From the NCBI RefSeq assembly GCF_004115265.2, contig NC_046297.1, forward strand, positions 2,356,001 through 2,420,000: a stretch of 64,000 bases of DNA. The letters run 5' to 3'. The notes below the pieces were generated by a model, which ran no database searches, was not told where the DNA came from, and saw nothing but the letters and a program-made list of their open reading frames with translations. A program made the position numbers and the translations under genes. Below are positions 32,747 through 44,500 of the stretch, one piece after another. The DNA is from Rhinolophus ferrumequinum. Lineage: Eukaryota; Chordata; Mammalia; Chiroptera; Rhinolophidae. Each line of letters opens with the position of its first letter. Within the stretch, counting starts at the first letter, position 1.

Positions 32747-32849
32747 GGGGCGCCGCCTGCGGCCCCGGCGGCCCCGCTGCCTCCCTGGCTCCCTGCTCGA
32801 TCCCCTTGGCCTGTGTGCCCACCTTTGTGCCTGTAAGTCTTCACGGCTG

Positions 32850-33340
32850 GTTTCTGCAGGCTTTGAAATCAGGGGTGTGGGTTTCCCAACTTCCTTGTTC
32901 TTTTTTCGATATTGTTTTGGCTACTTTAGGTCCCTGGAGTTTATGAATTGTAGGGTCCTCTGGTCAACTAACGCAGACCAGCTGGCTGGGGTTTTTATAG
33001 GGGCTGCATTTAATAGATAAATTTGGGGACAATGACCATCTTAACAACAGTGTCTTTCAATCCATGGATATTAGGTCTCTTTGCTTTCTTTCAATGTCTT
33101 GTAGTTGTCAGAGTGTAAGATCCGCACTGCTTGTTAAATTTAACCCAAGAATTTTACTTTTTGATGCTGTTGCCAGTGGATTGTTTTTAAAGCCGTAGGT
33201 GTAATTCACATGTAAGAGATGCACATTTAACTTACATGAGTTGATGAGTGGGGATGAGTACACGGGGCCCACGAGGTCACCATCAAGGCCATAAGCATAC
33301 CCATCACCTCCTTTCCTCCCGGCCCCATTGTGTCCCTGCC
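32850..33340 (-). mobile_element. Old L1 LINE fragment(s)
   Basis: TTTTTTCGATATTGTTTTGG, a GGATATTAGGTCTCTTTGC stretch and ATTCACATGTAAGAGATGCA match reverse-complement L1 ORF2 and 3' UTR sequence. This is the intergenic start between E2F5 and LRRCC1. Confidence 0.6.
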
Positions 33341-33889
33341 CCTAGTCCTGATTTTAGTAATCTGAGTTTTCATGGTGGGTCCAGCTCAAGGTTGAATTTC
33401 ATCTCTGCTGCTCAGCTGGTGGGGATGAGAGGCTGTGGCCTGCCCACCCTGAGGAGGCTGGGAGCGGAGGGGAATAGAGGAGAGGGAACGCAGTTATCTT
33501 CCTGGCCACAACCATTCATCCTGGACTTCCCATCGGGCTGACCTGGAGGCAAGGGGACCCGGCCATGGCTCAGTGCCACAGGCTGTTGCTACTGAGACTG
33601 AGTGCACTTTGAATAAATGAAGAAACACTGAGTAAATGTTTCATTTGCTCAAAGTTCTCGGGCCGAATCTCAGAGACTTGACTGGGTGCTCTGAAATCCT
33701 TTTTGCCGGTTGTGGTGGTTTTGGCAGGAGACAGGTCCACAGTTCTTGTGCCACCTGCCATTCCAGAAGTGGGGCCACCTCTGACGTTCTAACTATACTT
33801 TTGTGGTGTTTTCTTAGTGGCTGTTCTAGGGACAGCCTTAGCAAAGTGATATGCACTTTGTCCGTCTCCCTTAGCTTAGTGTTAACTTA

Positions 33890-34560
33890 ATTTGGTAACA
33901 TAAGCTACTACGCTATAGCTGTTATTTCCTTCCCCCAACTTCCTACTTTTGTCACACATCACATCCATATACACTATAAATTCAAGTGTTAATCATTGCT
34001 TTGTCTTATAATAGAAGACATATATTCCTAGTCTCATAAAAACGTACCATTTGTTTCCAGTGAATTTGAGTGATTGGTGTCATTTCCTTTCAGCCTCTAG
34101 GGCTGTCTTTGAACCTTTTTCAGATAGCTAGCTAGCAGTAAGCTTTCTGTCTTTGTCTGGGAATGCCTTTACTTTGAAGGGTAGTTTTGCTGGATATAGA
34201 ATCCTTGAATGACAGACAGCTCCTTTTCTTCCCAGATTTCAAATATGTCATCCACTGCCTCTGGGCGCTTGTTTCTGATTTGAAGTCAACTTAATTATAT
34301 TGCTCCTCTATGAGATAAGCCCTATTTTCTTGTTGCTTTTAAGATTTTCCCAACAGTTTGACTGTAAAATGTCTAGGTGTTGTTCTCGTTTTTTATCCTG
34401 GGTTTTACTGAAGTTGTTGGATCTGTAGGTTGACCTTTTTCATCAAATTTTGCAAGTATTCAGCTATTATTTTTCCAGATATGTATCTTATGCCCCCCTC
34501 CCCCATCACACGTGTTGGTATGCTCAATGCTCTCCGTCAGATTTCAGTATGAAGATTGCC
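33890..34560 (-). mobile_element. Old L1 LINE, ORF1 C-terminal region
   Basis: Reverse complement reads as the conserved ORF1 segment. GTTTTGCTGGATATAGAATC (ILYPAKL on the other strand) and CATCAAATTTTGCAAG (ENFPNLM-like) are landmarks. Diverged and frame-broken. Confidence 0.75.
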
Positions 34561-34569
34561 TATTACAAA

Positions 34570-35437
34570 ATGCAGCCCTCATTTAGAAGCATTTACATTT
34601 TTCCTGATTCCATTTAATTTTTAAAACTTAGTTCACTGGCTATTAGTTAAAACCATGGTATTATATCTTTTAGAAACGAGAATAGTATTTGCGTTTTTGT
34701 TCTGCATACATGGGAACATAAGAGATGACAAAAGTGAAATAGTAATAAATGACCTGATATGAAAGAAATCTGTTGCCAGCTGCAAGTAAGAATTCTCTAT
34801 ACATACAGTGATTAAAAAAATGAAAAAGAGGATGAAACAGCACTGTTCCTCTTGAGGAACAGACGATGTTTATATAACTTTAAATGTAATCTTTAATGAA
34901 GTCGTATGCATTATAAAAAAGGGCCAGTATAAGTGGGGTGGAGATGGCTACATATGCTTTCTTAAGAATGCCCCATCTCTTATCATACAGATTTCAAATA
35001 CTTTTTGGTTATATTTATGAGCATTTTAAAATAATGGAGCTACATCAACTAAAGGACAACCAATAAATATAATTAGTTCTTCATCAAGACAATAACAACA
35101 ATCATTAAAATACTTTCCCCACTATAGTCGAATGCTAAATTTTCATTTACATATTCATAGGCAAATGTGTAATTACCAAACAATGTATAGCACAGAAACA
35201 AGAAAGTGTCTTAAGTCTAGTTATTATGATAGGTTTTTCTCATACACATAATTATCAACAATTTATTATAAAAACCTACACATACAATTACTTTATCAAA
35301 AGTCTTTTAAATATAATTAGAATGAAATGTGTACAAAGAGACATTTCAAAGTCGTAGCAGTTACTACTATTACAATATTTAATCATTTTTACAATAGGTC
35401 TGCTGGTCCATTTCAATTAAATTCGTTCTCAGAACCA
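34570..35437 (-). other. LRRCC1: Probable LRRCC1 3' UTR and downstream flank
   Basis: AT-rich, no open frame of note and no named repeat. It lies between the stop codon and an old L1 fragment. Confidence 0.4.
35262..35267 (-). terminator. LRRCC1: LRRCC1 poly(A) signal (candidate)
   Basis: AATAAA on the minus strand about 170 bases after the stop, in AT-rich sequence. Further downstream signals are possible, so the 3' end is not fixed. Confidence 0.35.
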
Positions 35438-35560
35438 TCACATATCTCGCTGAATTTCATTTAGAGCAAAAGCAAGTTGCTTAATTTTTGTTTCCATTGC
35501 TTTTTTGTTCTTACATGTTTCTTGCAGAAGTCCACGCATTTCTTCTTCAACTTGATAAAC
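35438..35560 (-). CDS. LRRCC1: LRRCC1 coding exon 19 and stop
   Basis: Residues 988-1027, ending [13 protein letters not shown] with TGA at 35440-35438. The AT-rich sequence to the left is presumed 3' UTR. Confidence 0.96.
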   Translation of the reverse strand, partial: VYQVEEEMRGLLQETCKNKKAMETKIKQLAFALNEIQRDM

Positions 35561-38500
35561 CTAAATCAACATGTAAATTTTACATTTAAATTTCTTAAAT
35601 ATAATTTTAAAAATGCATTTTGAAAGAGTCAAAAATTTCTTATGCGATTTGTAATTTCTGACATTTATTTAAAGCAAAGAGGTTAGTAAAATGTCACCTA
35701 TTCAAGCACTAATTGGGAAAACATCGTTTCTTCTGTATACAAAATACATGTATATGATTTGTTTCTTTCTTAAAGGTAATTGTGGTGAACACATGGCAAT
35801 TCATTTAAACTGTTTAGAGCTCAGAAAATCTGGTCAGGGCTGCGCAGCTTCTCAGGAGCACATGTGGACAGAAACCGTCTTCTGACTTCGCCCTTCCACT
35901 GTCCTATGCTGCTGCTGAGTTCACCTTCAACACCAGGCTCTTCCAGACCGGAGATGCCCTCGCTTCCCAAAGGGACCCTTTACCAGAGCCCCCTACTGCA
36001 TTTCTCAAGTTGCTGCTGGTGGTTGTACCGTGTTTTCCCGAAAAAAAGACCTAGCCAGACAATCAGCTCTATTGCGCCTCTTGGAGCAAAAATTAATATA
36101 AGACCTGGTCTTATTCTATTATAAGACCAGGTATAATATAATATAGTAATATAACAAATATAATAATATAATACCGGGTCTTATATTAATTTTTGCTCCA
36201 AAAGACGCATTAGAGCTGATGGTCCGGCTAGGTCTTATTTTCGGGGAAACACGGTACATTATCATCTTTTTGAGAGATCATTTCATCATTGACTGCTAGT
36301 CCAGGATTCTGTCTGATGTTAACTTCTGCTTGAAACTGTCCTACGATACAGCACTCCTGACAGTGCTGTTAAACCATCTCTTTGGTTACTTCCCTCTTCC
36401 CAATCTCTGATACAGGTTTCCTAATCTTTCTCCCTCAGAAAGCGAACATTTCTCTGAATGTAAACTGTCATCTCTGTGTGATGCCTGTTTTTTTCTTGAC
36501 CATATTTAAGCTCTGATGCCATTTCTCTAACTCCCGACAGATATTACATCATGTCAGGAGTTTCAAAACTGAACTCAGGATTTTCCTTTCAGCTAAGGTC
36601 CTAATCGTATACTTTATTTAGTAGTATCTGATGGACTCTGGAAAAAAAACTCGGAAGATTTTAAATAAAACAACTGAAACATCTGTGGACTTGAAATAAA
36701 GAACTGAATTTTGAACAAGTTACACTTCCTTATTCTTTGTAATTATTTCCACTGCCCGTACCCGTCTTTCTCCTGAGGGTAATCACACGACCTTGACTAT
36801 AATCATATGGAGTATTACTTTCCCTTTTTGTTGCTGAGCTCTTCCAGTTGATTCTGAATCTGCAGTCTTAAAGGTAACAGTGGTCCCCCCCTTACCTGCA
36901 GGGGACACATTCCAGGACCCCCAGTGGATGCCTGAAACTGCGGATAGTACCAAGCCCTATGCTATCTATGTCTTTCCTATACATACACACCCATAGTAAA
37001 GTTTAATTTATAAACCAGGCACAGTAAGAGACTGACAACAGTAACTCATAATAAAATAGAATGATTGTAATAACACAGTATAATAAGGTATCGTCTCGCT
37101 CTCTCTACTCACCCTTCTGATTCCTGTGATGACGTGAGACACGATAAAATGCCAAAACTACTCCTGAGTCTGTGTAACTGTCCCTCACTTGCAGTAAATG
37201 CTCTGGTGTCACTCGTTTCAAGGAGTCCCTTGCTGAAGTCCCCGTAGAGGCTCCATGGTTTTTGGAGCTGCACGTTGCCGTCAATGGAACACGTTTTCTG
37301 GTCACATCTTCCACCCAGTTTTAATACCTTTTCCATCTTAACTAGCACTCATCACACACTGGGGCTGTACCTTCTGCCGTTTGAGGTAGGACGGCAAAGC
37401 TAGCACGGATTTCTTTTTCCTTCACAATTTCACAGAAGATTCGTTCTTACCATAGATTTTAGCAACCTCAGCATACGATTTTTTCTTTCTTTATTAAGTC
37501 CAGAATGTTCACCTTTCCACTTAAAGGAAGCCTTGTATGGCTCCTCTCTGGCATCTCCGAATTGCCAGCACCACTACTCTTATGCTTTGGGACCGTCAGG
37601 AAGTAGAGTAAATGTTACTTGAACACAAGCCCTGTGATAGATAAGTCGATCTGATAACCGAGGAAGCCACTAAGGGACAGACGGGCAAAGGGATGCGCCC
37701 CATCCTGAGCAGGACAGGTGGGACGGATTCCATCACGCTACTAAGAATGCTGTGCAATTTAAAGCTTATGAATTATTTCTGGAATTCTCCATGTAATATT
37801 TTTGAACTGCGGCCAACTGCAGGTCACTGAAACCTTGGAAAGCAAAACTGGGTGTGTGTTTGGTGGGTTACTGTATCTGTTTATGCCACATCAAAATCAA
37901 GGAAAAATGCAATTTCGCAACTGTCCCCTCAGCTAGTGGATCTCAATAGAGGGGTCACATCAGAATCATCTGCTGAGCTTTAAAAATACCTGGGTCTGAG
38001 CCCAGAGTTAGTGAATGAAAATTTCAGGGGAAGTTCACGCATGTGTACTAGTAAAAAGCCCCATGGGTGGTTCTGATGTCTGCCTCTGATTTAGCATCAC
38101 TCTAAACTCGTTCCTTTGTCAATATTAAAATGACGAACTTGACAGTCCTGAACCCTAATTATTAACAAAACACTGCTCCTGAGAACTTTCCCCAGGTAGT
38201 GATGGGTCGCATTGGGTACGTTCACAGTCTCGCCCTGCCTGTGTGTAGCCAAGGGCCTCCGTCTGAGACTGGCCAGGGAGATCGCAGGTTTTACCCAGAG
38301 ATCACGCGGCAGGTCACACCAGGATCCAAAAATCCAACTTTGGGTTTTGTTAGAATTACACTCTACACCAATCTAAGTATTACCAATATTATGACACAGC
38401 TTCTGAGAGTTTTGGCAACATTCTTCATATTGAATGGTCATTAAATCACACTGACTTTCCTCTTTATAATTCTCAATTTATTAGCTGATAAAGTGCATTT

Positions 38501-41500
38501 TACTTACAGTACCTTCAAGTTTGCAGAATCAATGTATTTCTGCTTTTCACTTGCCAGTTGCATTATTTCAGTTTGATGAGCTAGAACAATTGCATCGACT
38601 TGTTTTTTAAAGGCATCATCCATACTATGAAGCTTTTCCATCGCATCCCTGCAAAACAGAAAACAAAAGCCACATATCTGTGTGAGAAAGGGTGTTTTTC
38701 CTCACGTTCATATATGATGGAGACATAAGTCCATCAAATAGCAAAGGGCTGTGTTGGGTAACGCAAGATACAAGTAGTTCAGCATCTAACAGCTCTGACA
38801 GGGGAGGGTAACGCCAATGGCAGTTTGTTACATTTCCACCCGTGGAAAGGTCAAGTTCTCTGATTCTCACTTATTCTGCGGTGTAGGATGTGGTTTCTAA
38901 GCCCCCTCACAGATGAGTACTGTCAGTCCTTTTTTCCTCTATGTCCCTGCAGTGTGATACTTTAGAAATGCACACTACAGGCAGGTTGAAGTTTATAAAC
39001 AGGTATGTCTGCTGACTCCCCTGTGCTAATGCTTAACGGATAAAACTCTGTTAACAAATATATTAAGCAATATTCACAAAATTTTAGTGCTAAAAGTTTC
39101 TTAGAGGCAAAATACCAATTCCTTTATATTAAATAAAGTCCCTAACGAACACATTTCCCAGTTTTGGCATCACCTACAGTAACAGTGGACTGAGCATTAC
39201 GGCCACGAATCAAAAGCCTTCTTTTTATTCCCTGTCACAACACGCAGTGAGCACGAGAGTCAGTCCAAATCAAACTGTAACGTTTTTCAGTAACATATTC
39301 CTGCCTGTTTTGCCAACCTCACAGAATTACTGCTGGGTGCAAAATAAAATGTAAGAAAAAAAATCAATTTATACATTATTAAAAGCCTACACAAATAAAA
39401 TCTGTTTTATCAACAATTTGCTTATGTTATTAAAATTTCATTAAATTAAAAATCACATATCCCAATCTCAGTCATAAAAGCATCAAATCGGGTCTTTAAT
39501 GTTTTGCTATTAATGATGGTCAACAATGCAATATAAGTGGTTCTAAAACTTGGCAGGTTTTCTGATTTTTAGTAAGTTTAGGAATTGCTATTTATAGGAA
39601 ATGACTGTTTCCGATAGGATCTGAGGGACTCCAAATAACCAAGCTGTGACCAGCAGGAGAGAGAGTTGCAATAGGTTCCAAGCCAAGCCCTGTTTTAGTG
39701 CTTGGCTGAAATGAAAGTCAAGCGCAACAGGGCTGGTTACAGACAAAGGAGTAGCCACTCTCAATCAAAACCTCCTGTGGAGTATAACCACACCCGTCCA
39801 TTTACATTGAGTTAAAATATAAGAAGTCATGTCCAGCTTCTATCAGATTTGCTATAAGGGGAACCCACCCCTATGGGGTTTCTGGGCTACCCACGTGCCG
39901 TGTTGTTTATACCACGCTGCGGTCGACATGAAACTGACCAGAAAACTGCACTACCTATTTTTCAAGGCACTAAACTTAAAAATATTTCAACAATGTAGTT
40001 ATATTGTTAAACCCAAGGTAAAGCCCTCATTTGCTCTAGAGTGTTTGACAAAATCTAGGAACATGTTTTCTTCCCTCTCTTTACAATCAGCTCTCACCCT
40101 CAGCATGTGCAGGTCACCTGTGGCCAGAGCTCACTGTCCCCAGGAGTCAAGTAACTTCCTCCTCCAGCGTCCACACAGCAGCCCAAACACCACTAGCCAC
40201 TGTCAATCCAACAGTGTGCAAACGATCACAGTAACAAAAGCTTCACACAGCAGTTACTGTGTGTCAGGCTCTGTACTCACACACAGATACACACACACAA
40301 AATTTAATTCCTCACATCAAACACTGAAGGTGGGAGCTATTCTCTTCATTTTATAGATGGGATGAAAAAACGGAAATCAAGTTATTTGGTTAAGAGCTAT
40401 GTCCAGCATGTTTTGAGCCCTCCTTCTTCCTTTCCTCTGCCTCCCCCCTCCCTTCCTGGCTCCTTTTCTGTACACACCTCACCCACCCCACTCAGTGTTT
40501 CTGTTTAGAGATAGCCCACATTCTTTAGGACTTAATGCTTACTTTTGCAGTAAAATACTTTTGTCTCTTTCCGCTTTAAGTTTCCTTTCCTTGTTTTCAA
40601 ATTTTTCTTTCACTTCTTTTACTTGCATTTCAAGATTACATAGAAGTTCTCCTTTATCATGCCACTTCTGATTAAGTGTACTAATATGAGAAGAAATGAT
40701 GTTAGAAATAAAATATGAAATTATTAAGCCATTTTATTTCTCAACAGAAGTACCATATAATACCTGTAAGCTTTTCTGATTTCTTCAAGCTCTAATTCCT
40801 TTACTTGCAACTGCTGTTTTAGTTTTTCTTTCCTTTCATTGTGTCTTTCTAGTTTCTCAATTATGTTATCCAGTTCTGAGGATTTTTCATCAAGTTGTTC
40901 CTGAGCACATTTCTGTATTTCAGTGATCTTTTCCTGTAATGTTTTGATTTGTTCCTCTCTTTCCTGTGAACACTTCAAAAAAAGAACCCATATTTTATTA
41001 ATCCTAAGTGTCTCATTGCCTAATGGATTAGCTGTAGGTTAAAATTATTATAAAAACTACAAATTAAAAAATAAATTGACCATCAGGGAAATGCAAATAA
41101 AAACTAGAACGAGATATCACCTCACCCCAGTTAGAATGTCTATCATCAACAAGACAAATAGTAACAAGTGTTGGAGAGGCTGTGGAGAAAAAGGAACCCT
41201 CATACACTGTTGGTGGGAATGGAGACTGGTGTAGCCACTATGGAAGGCAGTATGGAGGTTCCTCAAAAAATTAGGAATAGAATTACCATGTGACCCTGCA
41301 ATCCCTCTCCTGGGTATCTACCCCAAAAATATGAAAACATTTACCCATAAAGACATATGTACTCCAATGTTCATTGCAGTTTTATTTACAGTGGCAAAGA
41401 CATAGAAACAACCAAAATGTCCTTCGATAGATGAATGGATAAAGAAGTTGTGGTATACAGACACAATGGAATACTATTAGGTGGTAAGAAAAGATGAAAT

Positions 41501-44500
41501 AGGACCATTTGTGACAACATGGATGGATCTTGAGTGTATGATGCTAAGCGAAATAAGTCAGACAGAAAAAGCAGAGAACCATATGATTTCATTGATATGT
41601 GGTATATAAACCAAAAACAACAGAAGAACAAGACAAACAAATGAGAAACAAAAACACATAGACACAGACAATAGTTGAGTGGTTACCAGAGGGTAAGGGG
41701 GGGTGGGGGGTGGTAGATGAGGGTAAAAGGGATCAAGTATATGGTGATGGAAGGAGAACTGACTCTAGGTGTTGAATACACAATGGGATTTATAGATGAT
41801 GTATTACAGAATTGTACACCTGAAATCTATCTAACTTTACTAACAATTGTCACCCCAATAAACTTTAATAAAAAAGTTAAAATAAAAAAGGAAATTGGAC
41901 TAAAATAAATAGATAGAATGTACAGTTGAGTGTTTCAGTAAAGATTTACAGGACACTGTGTATCGGTCCACAAGCATCATTACTACTTACAGTGCTAGTA
42001 AGAAACCAACAAATTTTGTCCTATTTACAATTTTATTTCAGTAAGTTAGTAACCATTAACCACACAGAGGGAATAGAAGGAAAGAAAGAGCACAATGAAA
42101 ATGTCAATTAACACAATTTTGCATTGGAAAGGATCTATGTTTTCATGACAGAACAAAGAATAGGGGGCTGACAGCAACACAGCAGGGGCTGGTGTCCCCT
42201 GTGGGTGTGGGGGCACATTTAACTACCTCCACAGTGCCAACCTGAAGTGTCTTCTGCAGGGGAGGAGCAGATTCTTCCACGTAAAGTGTGATTCCATCAC
42301 TATCAAAGTGTCCTCTGAAAATAGGCTTTACCTCCCCAACTCCCCTTTATTCTTCTGTACTGAGTCAGACTCGCTTCTAGCATCTCCATATCACAGGTCA
42401 GGAAGGTCAGAACCTGCCGGGTGCTGCTAAATGTTTGCAGGCTCCGAGAGTTCATGCCCGTTCACGCCCGTGAATGTAGGTTTGCTCTCTGGGGGCTGCC
42501 CGGACGTCTGGAACAGCCCTGTTGTACACCAGCATCCCACTGCAAGCAACAGAAGGTGACACTGGGGGTTCTTACTTTTGCCCACCTTGCCTTTTTTTTC
42601 CTTTTGAGAAGAAGATGGAGGCAAAGAAATAGTGGGCAAGTGTGGATTCTTACGTATCAGACAGAATGTGGGTCAGTTCCTCAAGGTGTTTAGGTCTAAA
42701 CATTCTAAGCAAAGACATTTTGGTAGTTTTCTTGTCTTGGCCAATATTTGCATAAAAGTTATGAAGTATGTATTTTCTCCCACAATGCCCTAAAGTACTT
42801 AGGAGTGGGCAAACTTGACACATAGTATCAGGAATCCACAAAGGCTATAAAAGATTCTTATGAAATAATCCTATTAATAGAAAATAACACTGCAGCATGA
42901 GAGTCCTGTGGCCAGCATGTACTGAAAAGTTTGTCAAAATCATACATGGGGAGGAAACAGCATTTCAAAAAAATTCCTGTGTCTGACTTCCATAGTCAGA
43001 AGCTAGCTATAGAATCTACTGAACTGAAAACTTCAAACTCCAAATTGTGTAGATTAAAAGGTCATTATCCCTTTAAGTTAGTTATTAGCTATGTTGAATT
43101 TACTGCTGAAAGAAGTTATGTCTGGCTATCACTGTTGCGTGATTAGTTGGAAATCACCATTAATGCCCATATCTTTGAGGCACATACAACATAACATCCC
43201 TGAAAGTAAATGTAGTAAACTTGGGGAAAAAATGTTGGGTTGAAAACCTAAAAACTTTTTATATTTTTTACCAAAAATCTGAAACTAAAATCTGTATCTT
43301 TTGGCTCCACTCCATCATTCATTCAGTCCTTTCTGCCAAAACTCTGCCCAGGTTGGTGAGAAGGCAGCAGTCTTACTGTGAAAGCCCTTAAGCCAAACAC
43401 AATGCATTTTTCCAAATGTATCATCTGCTCTGCCCCATGAATTAAAATGCAAATCAGTGTCTTTCTGTTTCATATTGACCTTAACTCAAATGAAAGTAAG
43501 CTTGGGTGGGTTTTTTAAAAAAGAAAAAAGGCTTTCTGCTGAAGAATTTCAGTAACTTTCAGTGCAGACTGGCACATATGATCGACTTGAAATTCTGGAT
43601 ACACTGAAGCCAAATTTCCATCACATGCACCAGTGTTGTGGTTCGGGGTGACAAGCACTGACAACTGCGGACAGCACCACATGGCAATGCCGATTTTCTG
43701 TACTTGACGAAATTAAGTTCTCAAGGAGTTTCGTCAAAATGACTAAGGAAAAGAAATCTTACTAGTTAAAATTTTTCTAAAGAATGAGTTCCTAACTTTA
43801 TAGCTGGTAATCCCATTTAGAAGTTTCTTAAAAACCTTTTTCTCAGTTATTTTTACACTTTAAGAGATAATCTCTAGAAGAAAGTTTTGAATTCAAATTG
43901 GATTCAGAGCTGAAGACAATTTTCTGAAAATCTGTCTGGAGCATTTTCACGTGAGATGCTTTGGAACAAGCCATCCTGTCAGTATTCCCTCAAGAGAGGC
44001 CACATTCAGGAGGAGGGTCAAAATGGTGTCCCCTGGGGACGAGCATGAATCGTTTAGTCTGTTCACATACCTTTAAGGAGAGGATAGTAGGTTTTGCCAT
44101 TATTTTGAGAAGCGATTTAGCAATATTGGGAGATACTAAACAATGCTTTTAAAGGACATTTTAAACATATAAAAACGTTAATTTTGTTGATTCTTAACCC
44201 TTCATTGACACTACTGCCAGTTATTTTAAGGGCCATAATAACATTCTCCATAAAATTCTGAAGTAATAGCAATTTTTAGTTAATAAATGTCACATACCAC
44301 TTTTCAAAGCAGAGGGACAACTACTGGAAAAGGAAATACATGATAATCTGTCCTAAACTTTACAACCATTGGGATTTGAGACAAACATTTACTGGATACT
44401 TTGAGTCACAGATTTTTTAACCTACCATATGCTCTTTTTCCAAAACAAAATGTCAAACTTACAACTTTCAGTTTTCTGATGGTTTCAGTCTGGTCTTCTA

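Larger units (their letters stand above)
31990..32800 (-). promoter_or_regulatory. E2F5: E2F5 CpG island (promoter, exon 1, start of intron 1)
   Basis: Very CpG-dense block spanning the start codon and the octamer array. The promoter side carries GGAAGTGACG (ETS/CRE-like, about 32697-32706), CGTTGCCGGGAGAC and an E2F site at 32735-32746. No TATA box. Confidence 0.8.

Noticed and set aside
31753-32836. Several overlapping long open frames (206-241 residues) on both strands across the E2F5 island
   Set aside because: They exist because the stop-poor octamer array and high GC keep every frame open. The translations are pure PASPRPRV or GTRGRGDA repeats flanked by low-complexity sequence, with no family features.
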